8,946 nucleotides of DNA from Spirochaetaceae bacterium (GTDB lineage Bacteria; Spirochaetota; Spirochaetia; SZUA-6; Fen-1364): contig PMDT01000052.1 in assembly GCA_003154555.1 (NCBI GenBank), forward strand, positions 6,789 to 15,734, written 5' to 3'. This document shows, piece by piece, positions 1 through 5,834 of this stretch. The position numbers and the translations under genes were made by a program. Within the stretch, counting starts at the first letter, position 1. Every line of letters starts with the position of its first letter. The notes beneath the pieces are model-generated. The model was not told where the DNA came from. It searched no databases and worked only from the letters and a program-made list of their open reading frames with translations.

Positions 1-1160
1 TCGATCTCCCACGGCGCATGGTCCCGGGTGCGCTCCATGTGCGGAATGCCCGGCCGCCAGTCCGGCTTCTCACGCAGGGACAGGCCGCCGGTCTTGAGCA
101 GGTCCTTCACGCGTTCCGCAATGGCGGGGGACGCCGTCAGGCCCGGTGACTGGATACCCGCCACCTGCACGAAGCAGGGTGCCTTCTCCGAGAGCTCGAT
201 GTAAAAGTCGTCGCCGGGAAGCGTCGGGCGAAGACCGGCGAATGACGTGATGATGTCCTTCTTGGAGATGCGCGGCACCATGGCGGAGGCGAGCTGGAAC
301 ACCCGCTCGAGATTCTCCGGCGTCGTGGCGGTGTCGAGCTTGTCGTCGCCCTCTTCCGCCGTGGGCCCGATCATGACGGTGCCTTCCACGGTGGGGATGA
401 CAAGGACCCCCTTGGAGGTGCGGGAGGGAACAGGGAACACGACGCGCTTCGGGGGTCCCCCGGCGCCCTTGTCGAGGATGAACTCCTCCCCCTTGCGCGG
501 CGCGATGACGAAAGACTCACCGCCGAACAGCGCGGAGATGACATCGGCCTGGAGTCCAGCCGCGTTCACCACCCAGCGGGCGCTGAGTTTCTCCCCCCGG
601 GCGTTCTCGATCTCCCAGGCGTCGCCCTGGCGCCCTGCCGCGCTCACCTCCCAATTCACGTTCAGCTTCACGCCGTTGGCAACCGCGGACTCCGCCAGGG
701 CGAAGGCGAATCGATACGGCTCGATGATGCCGCCCGAAGGCGCAAAAAGCCCGCCCGCCGCGTCCCGGCTCAGGGCCGGCTCCAGGGAAAGCAGCCTCTC
801 CCTGCCGACGATCTCCAGGTCGGGGACGCCATTCTGCACGCCCTGCGCGTAGAGATGCTCGACGGTCTTCATCTCCTCCACGGAAAAGGCGGCGACGATG
901 ATGCCGGCGCGGCGGAACGGGAAGCCGAGCTCCGCGTGCAGCGTATCGAAGGCGCGGTTTCCCGCGATCTCCAAACGCGCCTTCAGCGACGCGGGTGCAT
1001 GGTGGAAACCCGCGTGAATGATGCCGGAGTTGGCCTTGGAGACGCCGAAGGAGACATCGGCGCATTTTTCCAGGAGCACGACGGAAAGCTGGTACAACGA
1101 CAGGCGCCGCGCGATGGCCGCGCCGGAGACGCCGGCCCCGATGATGGCGACGTCATACAT
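1..1160 (-). CDS. FAD-dependent oxidoreductase, GlpA/LhgO (glycerol-3-phosphate dehydrogenase-like) type, C-terminus cut by window edge
   Basis: A frame open from an ATG at 1160 to the window edge encodes 386 residues without a stop. The N-terminus has the Rossmann FAD-binding pattern GAGVSG at residues 8-13, followed by a Glu at 31 (LLEK) that would hold the FAD ribose, and the block SKANSGIIHAGF (41-52) typical of the GlpA/LhgO branch of the DAO family. The C-terminal FAD-contacting segment (SFAGLRPTLPGDDFYI, near residues 312-327, then VAGIQSPGLTASPAIAE) is also present. Family members oxidise glycerol-3-phosphate, 2-hydroxyglutarate or related 2-hydroxyacids and pass electrons to a quinone or an iron-sulphur partner. 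Many of this type continue into a BFD-like [2Fe-2S] domain, which would lie beyond base 1. The gene starts 6 nt after the PII-like gene and lacks a well-placed Shine-Dalgarno (only a G-run about 11 nt upstream), so coupling to the gene before it is likely. The substrate cannot be named. I am sure of the family, not of the reaction. Confidence 0.88.
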   Translation of the reverse strand, partial: MYDVAIIGAGVSGAAIARRLSLYQLSVVLLEKCADVSFGVSKANSGIIHAGFHHAPASLKARLEIAGNRAFDTLHAELGFPFRRAGIIVAAFSVEEMKTVEHLYAQGVQNGVPDLEIVGRERLLSLEPALSRDAAGGLFAPSGGIIEPYRFAFALAESAVANGVKLNVNWEVSAAGRQGDAWEIENARGEKLSARWVVNAAGLQADVISALFGGESFVIAPRKGEEFILDKGAGGPPKRVVFPVPSRTSKGVLVIPTVEGTVMIGPTAEEGDDKLDTATTPENLERVFQLASAMVPRISKKDIITSFAGLRPTLPGDDFYIELSEKAPCFVQVAGIQSPGLTASPAIAERVKDLLKTGGLSLREKPDWRPGIPHMERTRDHAPWEI

Positions 1161-1166
1161 GAGGAA

Positions 1167-1499
1167 TCAGCGCCCCCCGCCCATCCCGATGGCGGCGTCG
1201 ATGGGAAGTGTGAAGGCGATCCCTTTGCCGTGGGGATGCGTGCAGTCGAGGATCTTGTCCAGGACCTGCAGGGCATCCGCGGCCTGTGTCTCCGTGACAA
1301 CGGAGAAGATCATGTTGTTGCGCGGCCGCGCGGCGCGGAAGAGATTCCGCACGCCGGCAAAGAGAGGCACGTCCTCGATGAGATGCCCCATGCCCATGGA
1401 ATCCATCACCGTGGCGCCGGTGACGCCCGCCTCGATGAGACCCTCCAGGACCTGCTCGATGTCTTCCGTGGAGTTCAGGACAATGCACAGGAGTTTCAT
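1167..1499 (-). CDS. Divergent PII-like (GlnB-fold) small signalling protein
   Basis: This 110-residue protein matches the PII layout from end to end: a first beta strand (KLLCIVLN), a helix, then GVTGATVMDSMGMG (residues 25-38), which corresponds to the GLTVTEVKGFG region of GlnB, then a T-loop-like stretch (39-60), and a C-terminal segment PHGKGIAFTLPIDAAIGM that corresponds to the GDGKIFVLPVEDAIRI region. PII proteins are trimers that bind ATP/ADP and 2-oxoglutarate and control partner proteins through the T-loop. This protein contains no tyrosine at all, so the GlnB-type uridylylation of Tyr51 is impossible, and the T-loop is unlike that of GlnB. Its ATG overlaps the EIIA stop by one base (TGATG), and an AGGAGG lies at 1510-1515, 10 nt upstream. 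The setting between EIIA and an oxidoreductase suggests a regulatory role with those partners rather than with glutamine synthetase or AmtB. The fold call is good; the ligand and partner are unknown. Confidence 0.75.
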   Translation of the reverse strand: MKLLCIVLNSTEDIEQVLEGLIEAGVTGATVMDSMGMGHLIEDVPLFAGVRNLFRAARPRNNMIFSVVTETQAADALQVLDKILDCTHPHGKGIAFTLPIDAAIGMGGGR

Positions 1500-1966
1500 C
1501 AGATCTTCGCCTCCTCTTGCTCGAAGGCCTTCACCATGTCGTCCACCGTGTTCGATGCGATGATCTTCTCGATGAATGCCGTGCTCTTGATCAGGCGCGC
1601 GATCCGTGCGAGCGCCTTCAGGTGCAGGCTGTGCTCCTGGCGGTTTCCCATGAGGAGGAAAACCACGTGCGTGGGCTTCCCGTCGAAGGAATCGAACTCC
1701 AGGCCGGCTTTCGACCGCGCCACGGTGATGATGAGATCCGATACGTCGTCCGTAAAGCAGTGGGGGATGGCGATGCCGTTGCCCACCGCGGTGCTCTGGA
1801 TGTTCTCCCTTTCCATGAGCTTGGAAAAGACATCCTTCTCATCCTTGATGAAGCCCTTCTCCGCCACGGCGTGCACGATCTTGCGCAGGGCATCCTCCCG
1901 GCTCTGTGCCGTGAGGTCGGCGAGAAAACACTGAGGCCTGATGTACTGGGTGAGTTTCATGGGCAT
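1499..1966 (-). CDS. PTS EIIA type-2 domain protein (PtsN/fructose-mannitol family)
   Basis: This single-domain protein of 155 residues has the usual length for a stand-alone EIIA of the fructose/mannitol/nitrogen class. The key motif is STAVGNGIAIPH (residues 58-69), whose His69 is the expected phosphorylation site; HSLHLKALARIARL (around 111-124) is the second conserved stretch. The protein would receive phosphate from HPr or NPr in the cytoplasm. No EIIB, EIIC or sugar-specific gene is nearby, so a PtsN-like regulatory role is favoured over sugar uptake. I chose the ATG at 1966 because GGGAG lies 6 nt upstream; a second in-frame ATG at 1960 is possible. It opens a three-gene unit with its own candidate promoter (see 2042-2070) and is followed by the PII-like gene with a one-base overlap. 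Family assignment is firm. The symbol is left blank because orthology to ptsN cannot be shown from one domain. Confidence 0.9.
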   Translation of the reverse strand: MPMKLTQYIRPQCFLADLTAQSREDALRKIVHAVAEKGFIKDEKDVFSKLMERENIQSTAVGNGIAIPHCFTDDVSDLIITVARSKAGLEFDSFDGKPTHVVFLLMGNRQEHSLHLKALARIARLIKSTAFIEKIIASNTVDDMVKAFEQEEAKI

Positions 1967-2041
1967 TGCGATCTCCCGAAAAGTGGTCCGTGACCGCGGC
2001 GCGGTGAAGGGACGCGTGTCCGGCGCGCCGTCGATGCAACC

Positions 2042-2070
2042 AGTTAATACTCTCGAACAGTCGCTGTCAA
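2042..2070 (-). promoter_or_regulatory. Candidate sigma70-type promoter for the EIIA-PII-oxidoreductase unit
   Basis: On the minus strand a perfect TTGACA (2065-2070) is followed by two possible -10 elements: TTAACT (2042-2047, spacer 17 nt, 3 of 6 consensus matches) and TATTAA (2044-2049, spacer 15 nt, 4 of 6 matches). This is the most AT-rich spot in an otherwise very GC-rich gap. The start of transcription would fall near 2035, leaving a leader of about 70 nt before the EIIA ATG at 1966. The position between two same-strand units, just after a hairpin, supports it. The -10 is imperfect, so this is a motif-based prediction only. Confidence 0.5.
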
Positions 2071-2071
2071 T

Positions 2072-2099
2072 GCCGGCCGCGGGCGCGCGGTCATCCGGC
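2072..2099 (-). terminator. GC-rich hairpin just after aroC, terminator-like but without a U-tract
   Basis: Two nested perfect 5-bp stems can form: the outer pairs 2072-2076 with 2095-2099 (GCCGG/CCGGC), and the inner pairs 2077-2081 with 2086-2090 (CCGCG/CGCGG), with a 4-nt loop and a 4-nt one-sided bulge at 2091-2094. It begins 4 nt beyond the aroC stop and ends 1 nt before the -35 box of the next unit. No run of T follows on the minus strand, so it may act as a Rho-assisted or 3'-end-stabilising structure rather than a classic intrinsic terminator. Confidence 0.4.
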
Positions 2100-2103
2100 G
2101 ACG

Positions 2104-3174
2104 CTACAGGGGGCGGCAGGCGGCCTGGACGAGCAGGCAGTCGGCGAGCACCAGCGCGGTCATCGCCTCAAGCACCGGGACGGCCCGGGGGACAATGCAG
2201 GGATCGTGGCGGCCGACGATCTCCACCATCACGCTCTCCCCGGATGAGTCCAGCGTGCGCTGGGGGCGCGAGATGCTCGCCGGGGGCCGCATGGCGGCGC
2301 GGATGACGATCTCCATGCCGTTGGAGATGCCCCCCGCGATGCCGCCGGCATTGTTCGTGCGCGTCCGCATGCGGCCCGCGTCGCTGTACGGCTCGTCGTT
2401 GTACGTGGACCCGCGCATCCGCGCCGCTTCAAAACCGGCGCCGATCTCCACGCCGCGCACGGCGCCCACCGACATGATGCCGTGGGACAGGAGCGCCTCC
2501 AGCTTGTCGAAGACCGGATCCCCCAGCCCCGGGGGACAATCGCTCACGACGATCTCCACGATGCCACCGACTGAATCGCCGTCCGCCCTGGCCTTTTCAA
2601 TCCTCTCCACCATGCGCGGCGCGGCGTCGGGGTCCGGGCAGCGTGCGGGATTCCGCTCGATCTCCGCCGGGTCCACGCGCGCGGCCCGCACGCCGTCGAT
2701 CTCGCGCGAGTAGCCAAGTATCGTGGCGCCCCTGGCAGCAAGCACCTTGCGCGCGACCGCCCCGGCGGCGACCCGCGCGGCCGTTTCCCGACCCGACGCC
2801 CGGCCGCTGCCGCGCCAGTCCCGCACGCCGTACTTCGCGTCATAGGTCCAGTCGGCGTGACCGGGTCTGAACAGGTCCTTGAGATTGTCGTAGTCGGAGC
2901 TCTTCTTGTCCTCGTTGCGGATAAGGAGCGCAATAGGAGTCCCGGTCGTGAGCCCGTCGAAGACGCCGGAGAGTACTTCCACCTTGTCTTTCTCCGCGCG
3001 CGGTGAAGTGATGGCGCTCTGCCCGGGACGCCGCCGGTCAAGCTCTTTCTGGATGTCCGCCACGGAGAGCCCGATGCCGGGGGGCGTGCCGTCGATCACC
3101 ACCCCGATGGCCGGTCCGTGGCTTTCGCCGAATGTCGTTACCGTGAGGACGCGTCCGAATGTGCTGCCCGGCAC
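2104..3174 (-). CDS. aroC: Chorismate synthase
   Basis: Chorismate synthase catalyses the last common step of aromatic amino acid synthesis: 1,4-elimination of phosphate from 5-enolpyruvylshikimate-3-phosphate to give chorismate, using reduced FMN. The protein has 356 residues, the normal length for the family (E. coli about 361). Visible signatures are TFGESHGPAIGVVIDGTPPG at residues 14-33 with catalytic His19, the FRPGHADWTY block with catalytic His106, RGSGRASGRETAARVAAG (121-138), the NNAGGIAGGISNGM block, SRPQRTLD, and GRHDPC near the C-terminus. I start it at the GTG at 3174 because family members begin a few residues before TFGxxxTVTTFGESHG, and GGAGG sits at 3179-3183. The frame stays open upstream to 3231, but that would overlap the preceding gene by 46 nt with sequence unlike the family. 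It lies 11 nt after the PH-like gene, at the end of the seven-gene unit and away from other shikimate genes. Identity is essentially certain. Confidence 0.98.
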   Translation of the reverse strand: MPGSTFGRVLTVTTFGESHGPAIGVVIDGTPPGIGLSVADIQKELDRRRPGQSAITSPRAEKDKVEVLSGVFDGLTTGTPIALLIRNEDKKSSDYDNLKDLFRPGHADWTYDAKYGVRDWRGSGRASGRETAARVAAGAVARKVLAARGATILGYSREIDGVRAARVDPAEIERNPARCPDPDAAPRMVERIEKARADGDSVGGIVEIVVSDCPPGLGDPVFDKLEALLSHGIMSVGAVRGVEIGAGFEAARMRGSTYNDEPYSDAGRMRTRTNNAGGIAGGISNGMEIVIRAAMRPPASISRPQRTLDSSGESVMVEIVGRHDPCIVPRAVPVLEAMTALVLADCLLVQAACRPL

Positions 3175-3183
3175 TTTGCCTCC
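3175..3183 (-). promoter_or_regulatory. Ribosome binding site that sets the aroC GTG start
   Basis: GGAGG on the minus strand (3179-3183) lies 4 nt before the GTG at 3174, inside the 11-nt gap after the previous stop codon. The spacing is a little short, but no other start in the frame gives a family-like N-terminus. Confidence 0.6.
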
Positions 3184-3185
3184 GC

Positions 3186-3647
3186 CTATTGCGCGCGCGT
3201 GATGAGGTGGGTCTTGATGGCCGCGACCCACTGCGTGGGGTAGAGGAGACGGATGGCGACGCCATCCTCCTTGCCGGCGGCATTGAGGAAGCGCACCACG
3301 ATATGCGGTCTCTCCCAGCGGGAAAGCTCGCGCGCCTCCGGCACCCCGATCCAGGAAATGGACGCCCCGGGAATGAACACTTCACGGTGTCCCATCCAGG
3401 AATGGAAATACAGCCCGCTGGACAGCAGCATGAGCACGCCCGGGGCGGGAGTCGCATGTCCTTCGGCGCCGCCGTTGAAACCGCCCACGCGCGCCCCCGC
3501 GGCAAGGAGGAGTGAGTCGCGGCCGAGCTCTTCCCGCACGTGGCGAAGGATCCGGCGCCGCGTCAACGTCAGAGTCGCGGCTCCTCCCGCGATGACCGCG
3601 CCGAGAAAGAGCGCGATCCACTCGAGCACTCTCCAGAGGCTTCCCAT
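3186..3647 (-). CDS. Membrane-anchored protein with a PH/GRAM-like C-terminal domain, function unknown
   Basis: The protein has 153 residues from the ATG at 3647, which has GGGGA 3 nt upstream and puts a hydrophobic N-terminal helix (about residues 8-29) at the start. A GTG at 3680 would add 11 residues with two arginines and a cysteine and has no better ribosome site. A basic stretch (RRRILRHVR, 30-38) follows the helix, suggesting an N-out, cytoplasmic-tail topology by the positive-inside rule. Residues 70-148 look like a compact beta-rich PH/GRAM domain: GVLMLLSSGLYFHSW, then FIPGASISWIGVPE, IVVRFLNAAG and IRLLYPTQWVAAIKTHL, ending in an amphipathic helix with a conserved-looking Trp140. 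Such bacterial domains bind membranes or partners; no catalytic motif is visible. It sits 52 nt after the cytochrome b5-type gene and 11 nt before aroC. The coding call is strong because of its tight packing and coherent protein features; the domain call is tentative. Confidence 0.7.
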   Translation of the reverse strand: MGSLWRVLEWIALFLGAVIAGGAATLTLTRRRILRHVREELGRDSLLLAAGARVGGFNGGAEGHATPAPGVLMLLSSGLYFHSWMGHREVFIPGASISWIGVPEARELSRWERPHIVVRFLNAAGKEDGVAIRLLYPTQWVAAIKTHLITRAQ

Positions 3648-3699
3648 GCGTCCCCGCCGACAAAGTACAGAAAAGCGCACGCACCTGCAAGGGAGCCGT

Positions 3700-4470
3700 T
3701 TACGCGCGAGGCTTCTCCGCGGCCTTCAGGGGGAATGTGAGCGTTGCCCCGAGAGCCGCCACGACGAGGATCATGGGAAGGAGCAGGAGGACGAGCACCA
3801 GGTAGAGGATGTTCCACCCCTCGATGTGCTTGAGCACCTCCAGGTCGTCCAGGCGCCAGATGAGGGCAGCAAGCCCCACGACGAACATCGCCAGGGAGAG
3901 CACGATCTTGATCGTCACCGGCCTCATGGGCCGCGCCTCGTAGTTCACCCACCACGTGAAGAGCCCTGTGGGAATGACAATGAGTGAGAACAACAGGCCC
4001 GCGATCAGGCAGTTGAGGGCGGTGAGGTCGAACCCTTCAAGACCGGTCGCAACGAAAAGGAGCGTGAAAAGCGGCGCAAAGATGAAGAAGACTATTGGGA
4101 AATGCACCGTCATCGGGTGAGGGTGTCTCTGAAAAAAAGGATGCCGATCAAGGAATGCCTCGACGCCGCGGCGAAGAGGCGACTCCTGCGCGACGGCCGC
4201 GGCGCCTGCGGCCGGCGCGGGCTCGTCCGCCACGAGGATGCCTACTTGTGGAAAACGATCCAGCACCTCGATGTCGTGCGGCGCCGCGGCAATTTCCGCC
4301 GTGAGATCCTGGCCAGCGGCGTGGCGCTTCATGTGCTGTCCGCCCTTCCACATCCTGCTCGTGCTCACGTCGATCACCCTGCCATTGCAGGCGATGTAGA
4401 TCGGCTTCCCGTCCTGGCCGTTGAACTCTGCAAGCTCCTTTTCGGTGAACTTCCGCTTTTCCTCCGGCAT
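3700..4470 (-). CDS. Cytochrome b5-like haem domain fused to a DUF2231-type four-helix membrane domain
   Basis: This protein has 256 residues. Residues 8-80 form a cytochrome b5-like domain: FTEKELAEFNGQDGKPIYIA, GRVIDVS, MWKGGQH, HAAGQDLT and APHDIEVLDRFPQVGIL match bacterial members of this haem-binding fold. Candidate axial haem ligands are His46 or His50 and His65; the classic HPGG is replaced by GGQH. An Ala/Pro-rich linker (81-97) leads to a DUF2231-like membrane part starting with RHPHPMTVHFPIVFF (115-129). Predicted membrane helices are about 124-142, 150-172, 185-205 and 219-245. The histidines His116, His118 and His123 at the membrane edge could hold another haem or metal, as has been suggested for similar four-helix domains. 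The ATG at 4470 has GGGGG 7 nt upstream, and the gene is 15 nt after the PucC-like gene. It probably moves electrons or binds haem at the membrane; which electron donor or acceptor it uses is unknown. Confidence 0.85.
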   Translation of the reverse strand: MPEEKRKFTEKELAEFNGQDGKPIYIACNGRVIDVSTSRMWKGGQHMKRHAAGQDLTAEIAAAPHDIEVLDRFPQVGILVADEPAPAAGAAAVAQESPLRRGVEAFLDRHPFFQRHPHPMTVHFPIVFFIFAPLFTLLFVATGLEGFDLTALNCLIAGLLFSLIVIPTGLFTWWVNYEARPMRPVTIKIVLSLAMFVVGLAALIWRLDDLEVLKHIEGWNILYLVLVLLLLPMILVVAALGATLTFPLKAAEKPRA

Positions 4471-4485
4471 CGCCGATCCCCCTTC

Positions 4486-5760
4486 TCATCCCTGCGGAAC
4501 AGCCGCTGCCCTGCGGGTGAAAGCTTCCACATCGATTCTCCCGAGCAGCAACAGAGAGACCCCCGTCATCGCCGCAAGGAGCGCAAAGACACAGACAAAT
4601 CCAAGAGCGGGATTCCCGGACATCTGCGACACGAGGTCTCGTACCGCTCCGGAAAGCAGGTTACCTGCCAGGCGCGCCAGTGCATCCGCCATGCCCCATG
4701 CTCCCATGAAAAGCCCCACCTTGCCGACTACCGTCATGTCGAGCATCAGCGACAGGTTGGCGACCGTGGCGGTGCCCGTGGCAAGACCGAGCACGGACAC
4801 CCCGACATAGAAAACGCCCCGGTCGGCAAGAAGCCCGGCCGCGAGCAGCGCGAGGTAGGAGCCCGCGACGCCGCAGGAGCTTATCGCCGCCACGAGCCGC
4901 TTGGGCAGAATGCCCTCCAGGAGACCCGCGATCACCAGGCCGATCAGCGTGAACGTGCCCCAGACCGAGGTGATGCCCGTTGATTCCTTCACCGACATGC
5001 CAAGGCCGACACCGCCGAACGGTGCAAGAAGGACATCCTGCCCCAGGATCGCGACGAGCAGGAAGAGAAGATAGATGAAGAAAAGACGTGAGTATCGATT
5101 CCCGCCCAGTACCGCGAAGCGCTCGCGCCAGGTGATGCGCGTCTCCGTCGCCTGCCCTGCCGCGCCCCTCCCTTCCAGCCCGATCAGTCCGACAAGCCCG
5201 AGTGCCAGGGCGGCGCCCGCGATCCAGAGGAACGCCCGAGCGAGCACCGCCGGCGAATACGGGTCGAGCATGCGGGAGAGCACGATCGAGGTGACGATGA
5301 TGCCGACGATCATGAGGAAGAACATCACGGCGATCGTCCGCGATCTTCCCTTCTCACCGGAAAGCTCGGAGGCCAGTGAGAAGTACGATACAGAGGCGAG
5401 ATTGAAGCCGATGCCCCACGCACCGAACGAGAGAAGGCTCAATGCCAGCCCCGCGATCCGGCCGCCGGGGAGAGCGTACGCGGCTGCCGGCGAGAGAGCC
5501 AGCCCCGCCGCACAGAGAATCAGCCCCAGCATGATGGCAGGCGAGCGGCGGCGTCCCGCCACGGGGTGGCGGTCGGTGAAGGAGCCGATGGCCACCTGGA
5601 GAGGGGAGAAGATGTAGGGAAAGGCCGCGAGCACCGCGACGAGCGTGGCGGGAAGGGCGAGCTCCCGGATCATGACACGGGCGAGCGCGCTCTGGATCGG
5701 CACGGCGGTCATGGTGACCGCAACGTGGAGACAGGCGAGTTGGACGCGCTGGCGCAGCAT
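4486..5760 (-). CDS. PucC/BCD-family major facilitator superfamily membrane protein
   Basis: The protein has 424 residues with about 12 hydrophobic segments. The N-terminal block is the marker: IQSALARVMIRELALPATLV (22-41), AFPYIFSPLQVAIGSFTDRHP (46-66) and GRRRSP (69-74) match the PucC (bacteriochlorophyll delivery) branch of the MFS and not standard drug or sugar transporters. The C-terminal half adds LMLDMTVVGKVGLFMGAWGM and a following ALARLAGNLLSGAVRD block, also typical. In phototrophs PucC/LhaA proteins assist light-harvesting complex assembly and possibly (bacterio)chlorophyll handling; homologues in non-phototrophs have no agreed substrate. I start at the ATG at 5760, where hydrophobic PucC-like sequence begins. 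The frame is open to an ATG at 5886, but that would add 42 atypical residues and overlap the preceding gene by 52 nt. No clear ribosome site precedes 5760. The cytochrome b5-like neighbour 15 nt downstream makes a tetrapyrrole link attractive but unproven. An HMM search against PF03209 would settle the family. Confidence 0.82.
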   Translation of the reverse strand: MLRQRVQLACLHVAVTMTAVPIQSALARVMIRELALPATLVAVLAAFPYIFSPLQVAIGSFTDRHPVAGRRRSPAIMLGLILCAAGLALSPAAAYALPGGRIAGLALSLLSFGAWGIGFNLASVSYFSLASELSGEKGRSRTIAVMFFLMIVGIIVTSIVLSRMLDPYSPAVLARAFLWIAGAALALGLVGLIGLEGRGAAGQATETRITWRERFAVLGGNRYSRLFFIYLLFLLVAILGQDVLLAPFGGVGLGMSVKESTGITSVWGTFTLIGLVIAGLLEGILPKRLVAAISSCGVAGSYLALLAAGLLADRGVFYVGVSVLGLATGTATVANLSLMLDMTVVGKVGLFMGAWGMADALARLAGNLLSGAVRDLVSQMSGNPALGFVCVFALLAAMTGVSLLLLGRIDVEAFTRRAAAVPQG

Positions 5761-5795
5761 TGCTGCCAAAGATACTGAGATTCTGAAACTTCGTG

Positions 5796-5818
5796 GGCAC
5801 CATCGACTGAGAGGTGCC
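5796..5818 (-). repeat. Short inverted repeat in the gap before the PucC-like gene
   Basis: A perfect 6-bp inverted repeat (GGCACC at 5813-5818 and GGTGCC at 5796-5801, as read on the minus strand) has an 11-nt loop in the 74-nt gap between the two transporter genes. It could be an operator half-site pair or a weak RNA hairpin. Six base pairs in GC-rich DNA can occur by chance. Confidence 0.25.
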
Positions 5819-5834
5819 GCGAGGCCCCAGGCGC

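Noticed and set aside
855..1934. Long open plus-strand frame (359 codons) spanning three minus-strand genes
   Set aside because: It crosses the boundaries of the oxidoreductase, PII-like and EIIA genes, each of which shows family motifs. The plus-strand product shows none.
1967..2041. Riboswitch in the leader before the EIIA gene
   Set aside because: The leader is only about 70 nt and I see no conserved riboswitch core or a terminator/antiterminator pair with a U-tract.
3175..3231. Longer aroC start at 3231
   Set aside because: The added 19 residues overlap the upstream gene and are unlike any chorismate synthase N-terminus, whereas the GTG at 3174 has GGAGG just upstream.
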